Under the pieces are notes generated by a model. The model saw only the letters and a list, made by a program, of their open reading frames with translations. It searched no databases and was not told where the DNA came from. From positions 372,001-436,000 of the forward strand of contig JAHQRK010000003.1 in the NCBI GenBank assembly GCA_019828595.1: a stretch of 64,000 nucleotides of DNA. The letters are read 5' to 3'. Below, piece after piece: positions 19,927 through 28,875 of this stretch (position 1 is the stretch's first letter; each line of letters starts with the position of its first letter). Origin of the DNA: Aphanomyces cochlioides (taxonomy: Eukaryota; Oomycota; Saprolegniomycetes; Saprolegniales; Verrucalvaceae). Both the position numbers and the translations under genes were made by a program.

Positions 19927-20697
19927 ATGGCAAGCGACAAGAAGAGGCGCTTCCGTTGGGACAACGATAGCGTAAACGGTGGGCCAACGTCGCTGCAAGT
20001 GTTGTTGGAATGGCTTACACATGAAGGCAATTACTCCAAATGGCGCGGTGGAGACCGCAGCGGTCTCACAAAGGAAGCCCTGTGTGGTCTCATTGTCGGC
20101 AGACTTGTTGATGCAGGTATTTCGCATCGCAAGCCTGCTGACATACGAGACAAAATACAAAATCTGGAGATGCAATACCGTAGTGCTGCAGATTGGTTAG
20201 CTGCAACAGGGCAAGGAGTTCAAGATGAGGCATCAATCAAAGCTGCAATTTACAAACGGTGTCCTTACTATGACGAATTGTGCCCCATCATGATTGATCG
20301 ACCCTCGAGCCGCCCAGTGTTGACAAGCGATGAAATATCCGATCAAGATAGCACTAGAACTCTGTCACTTCGTCAACGTGATGACGATACTTCACACCAA
20401 AAATCAATCAAAAAGCGCTCAGCTGTGAACGATTTTATAGAAATACGGTCCAAAGCAATGCAATTACGAGAAAAACAACAGCAACGACAACTTGATATGC
20501 GAGAAGAAGAATTGGACCTAATGAGGAAACGTCACAAACTCCAAGAAGACCAAGCCACCGTCGATCTCGCGTTGGCAAAAGAAAAGCTTAAAGAAGCCCA
20601 AATCAAGTCTAAAATGCAACTACTCTTAGCCCGGAAGCAAATGAGCGAAGCAGGCGTGCCTCAAGATGAAATTGACATGATGTTTTCATTGAATTAG
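19927..20697 (+). CDS. Harbinger accessory protein (Myb/SANT-like)
   Basis: A 256-residue protein, the companion of the transposase in PIF/Harbinger elements. Such proteins bind DNA and help the transposase enter the nucleus and recognise the ends. The N-terminal ~100 residues look Myb/SANT-like (FRWDNDSVNGGPTSLQVLLE, then DIRDKIQNLEMQYRSAADWL). The C-terminal ~90 residues form a highly charged coiled coil (REKQQQRQLDMREEELDLMR). The frame is open throughout. Assignment rests on position beside the DDE gene and on domain order. Confidence 0.75.
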   Translation: MASDKKRRFRWDNDSVNGGPTSLQVLLEWLTHEGNYSKWRGGDRSGLTKEALCGLIVGRLVDAGISHRKPADIRDKIQNLEMQYRSAADWLAATGQGVQDEASIKAAIYKRCPYYDELCPIMIDRPSSRPVLTSDEISDQDSTRTLSLRQRDDDTSHQKSIKKRSAVNDFIEIRSKAMQLREKQQQRQLDMREEELDLMRKRHKLQEDQATVDLALAKEKLKEAQIKSKMQLLLARKQMSEAGVPQDEIDMMFSLN

Positions 20698-22007
20698 TCT
20701 AACTCAGATAAATACATTCTAAGACTAGTTCGGCGGTTTTCGCCTTCGTTGTATGATTCTTCGTCATTATTATCTTCTCCTTCGTCCTCGCTATCGGTTT
20801 CACCGTGTCGATTTGTTGATTCGTGCGGTGGCTCATCAATGGGCATCGGTTGTTCAATACTCATATTGTGTAATATAGCGATACAATTGATAATTGATAG
20901 AATTCGATGCATGTCGCTTTGACATGTTAATCGATTTCGTATCGATCGCAAAAAGGGAAACCTTGCCTTCAGCAGTCCAACACAGTGTTCAGCTCGTATA
21001 CGTATACTTGACAAAGCATGGTTGAATCGAGCGTACTCACTTGACAAGTTCGAGCCGGGAGTGCTTTTGTATGCTGGGACAAGATTTTTTGTTGGCGAAA
21101 ATGCAGAGTCGCCCAGAATGTATTCATTATTGCCAAAATACGCGGTTGGATCAAGAGCAGGTTTTGAGTTTTTCCATACACGATTGTCATGTGCTGAGCC
21201 TGGCTATCCAGCATTGATGTAGCGGATGAGGCATGCATCGTCGCAAATAAAGATAGCATTCAAAGAGTACGACGATTTTCTTGAAAAGTAGTCCTCGCCA
21301 CAACACTTAGGCTTTGATTCTAATGGAAACAATGTTCCATCAATAAAGCCAACACAATTTGGAAAACCAGACTCCATTTGAATTCGCGAGGCTATTTCGA
21401 CTCTTTCACTGGGTCCAGGCCAAATCAATGTTCTGTCTTTCAATTTCAGTATCAAAGTGGCTGTTGCGTTTACAAGAGCGTCGACAGTGCCGGAGCCCAT
21501 GGAGAAAAATGATGCCAACTTAATACACGAGCCACCACTTCCCATAGTTCCAACAAATTTTAAAAAGGCAAGCAAATGTTGCTCAAGAACGTATTCAAAG
21601 GAGGAAGAAATTTCGTTTGTTGCGTGATCACGAATAAGCTCGACGAGAGAGAAAAAGAATGGACGACTCACACGGAAGTGTGACAAGAATTCTGTGGCGG
21701 GCATTCGAAATAGATAGTATAGCAGGTTTGATGGTGCTCGTGGATGCTTTTGCCTTGTTGCAATGTATCGACTGGATTGTACCAAGGCATACAAGTCGAG
21801 GCAATCATTTACTTCTTCCTCCAAGTAGGAGTCGTCACTTTCAAAATCTTCGTGTAGAGCACAAGTTTCAATCAACTTGTTTGCATTCTTCAACAAGAAG
21901 GAGCGTTCCGATTCCTTCGGCATGTGTGCAGCGTCAAGGTTGTGGGTGGCTTCGAGCAACCAGTCAATTTCAACTGTGAAATCATCTGAAGTGGGCATCA
22001 GGGACAA
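20694..22007 (-). pseudogene. Harbinger transposase with one premature stop
   Basis: A DDE-type PIF/Harbinger transposase read in one frame from 22007 to 20694 (437 codons plus the terminal stop), broken only by a TAG at 21204-21206. Family members usually have Trp here (GW-P-G before HD), so a single TGG-to-TAG change explains it. Catalytic elements are visible on both sides: CVGFIDGTLFPL for the first Asp, AHDNRVW and ILGDSAFSP in the middle, and SSIRIRAEHCVGLLKARF for the final Glu. The C-terminus is acidic. Everything else is preserved, which points to recent inactivation or a sequencing error. Confidence 0.85.
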
Positions 22008-22277
22008 TATATTGTGATTGGTTGATTTGTCGCTTCTAAAAATTCAGCTGAAATCGAGTCTGACAACCACTATTGTGGAACAGAGTAGTACTACCTAATT
22101 AACTAGTCAATTTAGCTCATGGTAAATATATTAAACTATTTGGAGCGAACTTGGGAAATTTCTGGTCGCCGATCGTTGGCGCAGCTTCAAATTGGCTCCT
22201 TGAGTCAAACCATGTCAAGGACCTTGACATAGTTTTCAATGCAGTAATGCTGTGGGCACCCAGAAGATTTTATTTTA

Positions 22278-22649
22278 GTGTAAATCTCACGATCGTGCCA
22301 CTCGAACGCAATTTCTCAAAATCGTGCCAACTTTTAACAAAAATAGTTACCGATGTTGGGGGCGTATGCTGAAGTCATATTTTTACCCATCGATTAGAGC
22401 AAATTCTTTCTGGCACGTTTTGGCTATTGAAATGAGGCCCAAAAAAGACTCTACCCTGGTACAAGCCTTTGAAATGCTGTGCTCGATTGACGTTTTGGCT
22501 ATTGAAATGAGGCCCAAAAAAGACTCTACCCTGGTACAAGCCTTTGAAATGCTGTGCTCGGCTTATTATGTGCAGTGGCACGATTTGAGCACAAATTGGC
22601 ACGATTTTGAGAAATTGCGAGCCGAGTGGTACGATCGTGAGATTTACCC
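22278..22649. mobile_element. Mutator-like MITE, 9-bp TSD
   Basis: A 372-bp non-coding element with ~50-bp inverted repeats (left 22280-22330 starting TAAATCTCACGATCGT, right 22598-22649), matching except for a few positions. TTTATTTTA occurs directly outside both ends (22269-22277 and 22650-22658), a 9-bp target duplication typical of Mutator-like elements. It contains a 75-bp-period internal tandem duplication and no coding sequence. Confidence 0.8.
22416..22560. repeat. Two identical 70-bp tandem copies
   Basis: Copies at 22416-22485 and 22491-22560 are identical over 70 bp and separated by ATTGA (75-bp period), beginning CGTTTTGGCTATTGAAATGA. They lie inside the MITE at 22278-22649. Identity suggests a recent slip or unequal-exchange event. 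Confidence 0.9.
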
Positions 22650-22658
22650 TTTATTTTA

Positions 22659-24054
22659 AACAAGTTTTGCATCGTGATCTATTAATAGATTGTTTTCCAT
22701 GGTAGAGTGAATACAAATGGCCAAGGCATGGAGGCTGACGACAGCGGCCATTCGAGCGAGAGTCGATACGATAGTATATTCAGTGCGTTGGAGTAGAGGT
22801 TGAATAGCCTTGATGCAAACTGAGAAGACAGATTGCTGGAGCTTTGCACAAACAACGAAATGTGCATCCACAAGATTACCGGTAGATGCGTTAGTCGAGT
22901 ACCGGTACAATGTACTATACGCATAATTTTAGACGTGCAATTTGTGACAGGACCACATGGAGGAAGTATTTGGGGATTTTTGAATATTATTCAAAATTGT
23001 CCAATTAAACCTCATTAATTCATCAAAAGTTCAAATATTTCATTAATATTTGGCAGATTTACGATAACCAGATTTACAGGTTCTCGTAAATCTGCCAAAG
23101 TACGAAAACTCGAGATGGAGGAGGCAGGACTTTGTAGCGTAACTTCGGGTGATGAATCAAGTTTTTCATCACGTTCCTATGGCCGGTTCGACACTTCTCT
23201 CAGACGCCTACAACGCTCGTGGGGATAGCTCTATCGCACGAAAATATACTACTTGGCGGGAAATCACAATCCCCCCCAACAGCGACACAATCGCGCAACC
23301 GATAAAGACAAAGCTTGGTCTCAAATCTCATACTGCAGGTGCTCAAAGGGCGAGCATTGTTGGGACATTCAATTATTGCCCTTGGACTGAGATTACGATC
23401 GCTCCTCTTTTCGTCTGCACGACAGATAGGTTTGCCACGAATAACTAGCTGCACTTGATTTATTCCTCAAAGTCGTGACTGCCAGTATACGAGGCACTCG
23501 AAAGAGGTAGACGAAAGCGCAAAAAGCATTTAAGGTAGAAAAAAGATATGTCGAAATGTGTCAATCAACGATCGATATCATCGTTGCGAGATCCCGCGTG
23601 GACAAAATCAATCGATTCTCAGTCGTTGTCAGCAATCGTTTGATCGTCAATTGTGATGTACCTGCAAAACTGCGACAATTTCGAGCTTGACATGAAAAAT
23701 TCATTTCCAATAAATCAAATATAATTTGAATTAAAATTAATAAAAATACTTGGAATTTGTCTCGGTGATAAAAAAAATAAGGTTGGAAGTCAGAGCTTAG
23801 GAGAATTCCTGGGAGCGAACACATTTCATACAAATACCAAGTACAAAAATGTACGTACAATGTATGTCATATTTTGTACGACGAGATTTACATACGTTTT
23901 ATCAACTTGTTGACATGATATCCTTGATAGGAAGGGCGTGCCATATGCCAGTCACATTACGATTCCAGCTCGACGATTGACGGCAAATGTTGCCGATTGG
24001 ACATTACGCCTGCTGGAGAGCAGTCTCCAATTTGCCGCAGGTTCAGCCGTCAAG
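22659..24054. other. Intergenic, hairpin at 23049-23099, no clear gene
   Basis: About 1.4 kb before the protease genes. A perfect 16-bp inverted repeat (TTTGGCAGATTTACGA at 23049-23064 against 23084-23099) with a 19-nt loop could be a small hairpin or MITE remnant. A 99-codon plus-strand frame at 23149-23448 has no recognisable protein features. The last ~100 bp should hold the promoter and 5' UTR of the protease at 24055. Confidence 0.4.
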
Positions 24055-25836
24055 ATGAACTTGAGATTGGTCTTTCCACTTGTTGCCGCTGTGGCATTCG
24101 CTTCGTATAGTGAAGCCGGTCGCGAATTGAGCGCTTCACGTCATGGCGTGATGTTCGATGTTGCCGGAACGACGTCAAAGTACAAGGTGGAAAAGCCGAT
24201 GAAAGTTGCCGAGAAGGTCAAACTCGACATCGAGCATGCTGCGGGCACACCATACACAAAGTCGATTCCATTCAAAGGACACTTCGTCGAAGTGCACTTC
24301 TCGCATCTCAACTTGGCGGACGGTGACGCCATTCGTGTGTCAACCAACAAGCAACACCAAGTCATCCGATCGGGCGAGACTGCACCGCTCTTGAGTGACC
24401 GCCTCGAAGGCAAAGGCGAAGTCACGATCGAGTACACACCCCGTGGCTCATCCCATGGATCCAAGGCGTTTGTAATCGACTACATTCTCCAAAAGAACCA
24501 AAAGAGGGTCGCCAAGCGCCAAAACGTATGCGGTGTCAAGCCTGCTTGGGAACCCGCGCAGTGCTACGCGACGAAAGGCCCAGAGCATCAAGCTCGATAC
24601 AAGGTGGCACAAGCGGTTGCTCGCATGTCGATTCAAGGCGGTCAAGGCGCTGGTACGGGCTTTCTCATCGGCTGCGAAGGCTGGTTCCTCACGAACGAAC
24701 ACAACGTTGAGACTCAAGCCGCCGTCTCCGATGCCTCGTACGAGTTCGGTGCCGAATGTGCATGTGGCGACAAGAAGAACAACGAATCGCTTGCCTGCAA
24801 TGGCAAGTACGTGGTCAAGGGCAACGCCAAGCTCCACGCCGTGCACAAGCAGCTCGACTACTCGCTTCTCCAATTCGACAAGAAGTACTGGCATGACCTT
24901 GAAAAGTTTGGATACATGAAAATCCGCCGCTCGGGCGCTGTCTTGGGTGATGAATTCTATATGCCTCAGCATCCGATGGCGCAACCACGTCAGATTGTGT
25001 CCGCCATGAACAACGGCACCAAGACATCGATCTTATCCATGACGCTCAAGAACGAATGCGGTGAGAACCAACTTGGTTACTATGCCGATTCGGAAGGAGG
25101 TTCGTCCGGCTCGCCTGTCATCGCCACCGCCGACAACCTTGTGATCGGCTTGCACCACTGTGGTGGCTGCATGAACGCAGCCTACTCGACCAAAGAAATC
25201 TTTGACGACATTGAAAAAGTCTTGGCCAAGAGCGGAACAGCAATTCCCAAGTGCTGGTACGGTACTGAAGGCGGCAACGGCGGTGACAGCAAGAAGGAAG
25301 CTGCCAACAACGGCCGTCATGCTCCTGGCATTAACTTGAACATTGGCTCCAAATCTCAAAGCAGAACCCATGTCCAAGGAATTGACTTGCACGCTGGTGC
25401 TGGAGCTCCAGGCATCGACTTGAACCAAGCTTCTGGCGGCTCTGCCAAGAAGCATGCGTCCAAGAGCCACGGCGGTCAATTGGGCAGCTTTAACTCACAA
25501 GAAATCAGCGGCGGTGCTTTTCCTCCGTCCGGAGAATCTGGCAAGAAGCACTCCAGGAGCAGCGGTGGAGGTAGCAAGAAGTCTGGAAGCAAAGGTCAAT
25601 TGTTCCCTGTTGACGTGTGCAAGGGCGCCACCTATCTCGTTGCTGGCATTCCTTGCTCGGCCGAAGGTGATGCGTGCCCCTTGGCGTACGACCAACCGAT
25701 CGGCGGATGCGAAGACGGTATGGTCAACTCGCCCGAAGGCTGCGTTGTGCCTGAAGATGCTCTCTGCATGCAAGCTCCCAACCCAAAGACGGGCCAAGTC
25801 CACTACAAGTGCGTCTTCCCCTCAGTGGGCTGCTAA
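24055..25836 (+). CDS. Secreted trypsin-like serine protease, Cys-rich tail
   Basis: A 593-residue secreted protease. The start at 24055 is preferred because it gives a clean signal peptide (MNLRLVFPLVAAVAFASYSE); the open frame extends upstream to 23938 but that part is not signal-like. A ~150-residue N-terminal domain precedes the protease core, which has the triad in LTNEHNV (His), LDYSLLQF (Asp) and EGGSSGSPVI (Ser). LHHCGGC follows, with extra cysteines. His sits in an EH context rather than the classical AAHC, as in trypsin_2-type peptidases. The C-terminal part holds GI(D/N)LN repeats, a Ser/Lys/Gly-rich linker and a final ~75-residue Cys-rich domain with eight cysteines. A paralogue lies 223 bp downstream. 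Probable role in extracellular protein digestion or host interaction; substrate unknown. Confidence 0.87.
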   Translation: MNLRLVFPLVAAVAFASYSEAGRELSASRHGVMFDVAGTTSKYKVEKPMKVAEKVKLDIEHAAGTPYTKSIPFKGHFVEVHFSHLNLADGDAIRVSTNKQHQVIRSGETAPLLSDRLEGKGEVTIEYTPRGSSHGSKAFVIDYILQKNQKRVAKRQNVCGVKPAWEPAQCYATKGPEHQARYKVAQAVARMSIQGGQGAGTGFLIGCEGWFLTNEHNVETQAAVSDASYEFGAECACGDKKNNESLACNGKYVVKGNAKLHAVHKQLDYSLLQFDKKYWHDLEKFGYMKIRRSGAVLGDEFYMPQHPMAQPRQIVSAMNNGTKTSILSMTLKNECGENQLGYYADSEGGSSGSPVIATADNLVIGLHHCGGCMNAAYSTKEIFDDIEKVLAKSGTAIPKCWYGTEGGNGGDSKKEAANNGRHAPGINLNIGSKSQSRTHVQGIDLHAGAGAPGIDLNQASGGSAKKHASKSHGGQLGSFNSQEISGGAFPPSGESGKKHSRSSGGGSKKSGSKGQLFPVDVCKGATYLVAGIPCSAEGDACPLAYDQPIGGCEDGMVNSPEGCVVPEDALCMQAPNPKTGQVHYKCVFPSVGC

Positions 25837-26059
25837 GTTTTCATCAGTAATCGCCACAACATGGTTGATATATTCATATAAATTCTTCCAACTCATTGTC
25901 TTCTCGTTGATTGTGCGCTACGCTCGACAGAGTCCGTGGACTTTGGCATCATGAAGTGCTCCTGACGACAAACTTGTCGCCCACTCTTGTCGTCAATCGC
26001 TGTGCTGTCGGAAACATGCGATTGGTCGACAGGTGTAATTGTGACAAAGTTGCGAAATC

Positions 26060-27457
26060 ATGACAGTGCCACGGCCACGGGTGTGCATCCTCTGGCTCGT
26101 GCTGGGATGGAGCGTCGCTGTCACCACCTCAGCACGCCGTCTCAATGAAATGAAGCGGCCTCTCGACGGTAAAATCGGTGACCTCGTCGATGTGTCGGTG
26201 GCGATCCCAGCTGGAACACCTCGTACCGAGCGCATCGAGGCGAGTAACCCCGAGACACGCTTCATGGGTGTGCAGTTCAGTCAATTCGACCTTGGCCCTG
26301 GCGACACGCTCGAGGTATCGTCGGAAAGCAATAGCTTTGTCTACACTGACCATGGCCCGCCGACGCTCTTCTCGGACCACGTCCATGGCAAAGTCGTCAA
26401 TATTCGGTACATGCCGAGTACGAAATCCCACCCGCATCCATACCGCGGTGTCATCATCTCCAAAGTCCTCGAAGGCTTTCCAACGTCAACGGGACGCGAA
26501 GACGTCTGCGGCATCAAGCCGCAGTGGTGGCCCAATGTCTGCAATGCCACCAACCACCCGAAGGAGTACAAAAACTCCAAAAGCATCGCGCGGTTGACCA
26601 TGGAAGGTCTCCGCTACGGCACTGGTTTCCTCCTGGGCTGCGACGGCTATTTCCTCACGAACAACCACAACATCAAATCCCAAGCGATCGCTGACTCGGT
26701 GAAGATCGAGTTCGGCGCGGAGAGCTCGACGTGCGTCGATCCTTGCAACGCAGTCGCCCTCGGTTGTCCTGGCTCCGCTGTCGTTGTGGGCGCCAAATTG
26801 ATCGCAACCGACGAGACGCTCGACTACACGCTGCTCCAGCTCTCGAAGGAGCACCAGCAGACCGTCAAGCCTTTCGGGTATGTCACCGCGAGGAAAAGCG
26901 GCGCCAAGCTCCACGAGCCCATCTACGTCGTCCATCATCCCGAAGGTTTCCCGAAAGCCATCACGAACAGCCTCGAGAATGGCACAGAGACAGTCGTGAT
27001 GAGCTTGTCGGTGAAGAACGAGTGCGGTGAGAACCAAGTGGGCTACATGGCCGACACGAAAGGCGGTTCGTCGGGCGCGCCCGTCTTTAGCCGGACGGAC
27101 CACAAAGTCATCGCGCTGCATCACTGCGGTGGATGCGAAAACGTTGCCCATGCCATGTCCGAGATCATTGCCGACTTGGAGAAGAACAAGAACTTCCAAG
27201 TGCCGTCGTGTTTCTTCCAAGGTTCCAAGGCAAAGAGTTCCTGCTCACAACTGGTCAACAACGTCGAATACCTCGGCTACGACAGCGGCGCCGTGGCTGC
27301 ATCCGACGCTGCTCTCTGCTGTGGTCTCTGCAAGAAGCAGAAGCGTTGCAAGGCGTTCACGTGGACAAGACAGCAAGGAGGCACATGCTCGTTCAAGCGA
27401 AAGTTTGGCCAAGCCATCCGCGTGACCGGCGCCAAGTCGGGGACAGTTATAGGTTAA
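26060..27457 (+). CDS. Secreted trypsin-like serine protease with PAN/Apple-like tail
   Basis: A 465-residue paralogue of the upstream protease. The signal peptide is MTVPRPRVCILWLVLGWSVA. The N-terminal domain and protease core align throughout: the Cys in EDVCGIKPQWWPN corresponds to NVCGVKPAWEP, and the triad appears as LTNNHNI, LDYTLLQL and GGSSGAPVF, followed by LHHCGGC. The C-terminus differs completely. Instead of the GIDLN repeats it has a short PAN/Apple-like module (NNVEYLGYDSGAVAAS, ALCCGLCKKQKRCKAFTW, GGTCSFKRK), a fold that usually binds carbohydrate or protein. The pair therefore looks like a duplication followed by a tail swap, giving two proteases with different binding modules. 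GC content is higher than in its neighbours. Confidence 0.87.
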   Translation: MTVPRPRVCILWLVLGWSVAVTTSARRLNEMKRPLDGKIGDLVDVSVAIPAGTPRTERIEASNPETRFMGVQFSQFDLGPGDTLEVSSESNSFVYTDHGPPTLFSDHVHGKVVNIRYMPSTKSHPHPYRGVIISKVLEGFPTSTGREDVCGIKPQWWPNVCNATNHPKEYKNSKSIARLTMEGLRYGTGFLLGCDGYFLTNNHNIKSQAIADSVKIEFGAESSTCVDPCNAVALGCPGSAVVVGAKLIATDETLDYTLLQLSKEHQQTVKPFGYVTARKSGAKLHEPIYVVHHPEGFPKAITNSLENGTETVVMSLSVKNECGENQVGYMADTKGGSSGAPVFSRTDHKVIALHHCGGCENVAHAMSEIIADLEKNKNFQVPSCFFQGSKAKSSCSQLVNNVEYLGYDSGAVAASDAALCCGLCKKQKRCKAFTWTRQQGGTCSFKRKFGQAIRVTGAKSGTVIG

Positions 27458-27466
27458 GCGAACGAT

Positions 27467-28819
27467 TTAATATGATGACAGTGGAGACGAGTGCGACGTC
27501 GCGTGGCGCAGCAGAAGATTGAGTTCGTCCACGAGATCGAGATCGCCACGCTGAGCTGGTGGTGGCGGCGGCGGTGGCGGCTGCGGTGGCGGCTCTTGAT
27601 TCCTCCGTTCGTGGAGACGCCTGACTTCTTCCGTCTTGTCTTGCTTGAGGTTGAGTATTTCATCCGCCAGTCGGCGCAACGCTGTCGTGTGGCTCGTGCA
27701 ATGCGACCGCAGCGTCGCAAGCTCGTCGTGCATCTCGTGGCTCATGGCCGAGTGTAGGTTTTGCAGCACTTTCACGTCGTTTTGCACAGAAGTCACACCA
27801 CGCTCGACCAGTTGAACGCCAACAGCGCGCTTCTCGTTGGCATCGTTGAGTTGCTGCGTGGATTTCGATGAGTAATGACAAGGTGGACACCGTCGCTAAC
27901 CTGCGTCATGTGCTGGAATTGCGCTTTCACGCGGTGTGTCTCGAGCGAATGCTTCTCCTCCATGAGCGCTTGGCCAGAGCTCAAAGCATGGGCAAGTTCG
28001 AGGGTCTACTTGATTCCCTCAGTGCCACATAGATTGAAAACTAGACCGACTTGGTGGATTCGGCTATCCATGTCGGATTGCGCTTGGCTGATTTGCGCAG
28101 TGAGCGCATCAAGACGCCTCGCGACGAGCGCAATGCTTTGTTTGTTGATCGAGACGCATTCCATGACATGATCCAAGTGTTGCTGGCTCTGGTTGCTTTG
28201 GGTGTCTCGATCGGACAGCTTGAGACGCATCAAGTCCTACAACCCATCAACAATCTCCAAGTTCTCCGGCTGTACTTCGTTCATCGTCTGGAGGGATTTC
28301 GTAGCAGCCACTCGTTTCTCCAGCAAGTCTAATGGCGCAGTCGTGAGATTTTACAAGTTCGACGAGTCGTGGCATACCAAGTCGGGCGTCCACGTCGCGC
28401 ATGAAGGTTTGAAGCAGCTACAAGGCAACGTTACAATGTCGTTCAAATTGTTGAAAGGACCTTTTCAGTCGTTGTTATGTTCTGCTCGAGCTTCTTGTCC
28501 ACGGCATCTTGGACAGCTGTGATGGCATCGAATCGACTTGAAGAGTCTGCCGTGGCCCGACCGACTGCGTCGATTTTTGCGTGCAGTAGCGCGACTTGCT
28601 CGCGGATTTCGCTTCGAACCTACAGAGATCTAGCTTCAGCTGTGATCTTCCACTTTGGAAATGTACATGAAGTAGTTCGTCTACCAGGAAGCTTGGTGGT
28701 CCTTGTGGACTTGCCTGATGGCTCGCAGCCATCGCAATCTCGTCGTTTTCGTCAAGTTGTTCGAAACAGTGTCGATTGGGTCGTTTGGGTCGATGAAACG
28801 CCACAGGATCAGCGAGCAA
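27467..28819 (-). CDS. Coiled-coil protein with polyproline C-terminus, multi-exon
   Basis: No family recognised. Joining exons by short GT-AG introns gives an almost continuous heptad-like protein: VRSEIREQVALLHAKIDAVG, then LLQTFMRDVDARLDLLEKRV, then KLSDRDTQSNQSQQHLDHVM, then KSIALVARRL-type segments, TLELAHALSSGQALMEEKHS, and finally MHDELATLRSHCTSHTTALR. It ends with a nine-proline run and an acidic tail. Apparent introns lie near 28430-28475, 28330-28380, 28234-28272, 28005-28050 and 27846-27892. The 5' end is uncertain: Met at 28819 or 28732 leads through a further intron into the first coiled coil. It lies immediately downstream of the LRR membrane protein on the same strand. A structural or tethering role is only a guess. 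Confidence 0.6.
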
Positions 28820-28875
28820 ACCAGAGTTTCACAGTGCTGCTCTCGCCAAAAGCTCTCCCATCCATCCCGCTTAGG

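Larger units (their letters stand above)
19785..22071. mobile_element. PIF/Harbinger element 1, TSD ATT
   Basis: A 2287-bp element. Its ends are imperfect inverted repeats (left AGTAGGTGTCAGACTTGAAT, right complement AGTGGTTGTCAGACTCGATT, with similarity continuing through AGCTGAA-TTTTAGA). ATT flanks both sides (19782-19784 and 22072-22074) as a 3-bp target duplication. It carries the usual two convergent genes of this superfamily: a Myb/SANT-like protein on the plus strand and a DDE transposase on the minus strand. Their 3' ends overlap by 4 bp. A nonsense codon interrupts the transposase, so this copy probably cannot move by itself. Confidence 0.85.

Noticed and set aside
22416..22560. Start of a tandem satellite array
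   Set aside because: Only two copies are present and both lie inside a MITE with clear ends.
26486..27220. 244-codon minus-strand frame
   Set aside because: Antisense to the second protease in a GC-rich region; no motif, while the plus strand has triad and cysteines.
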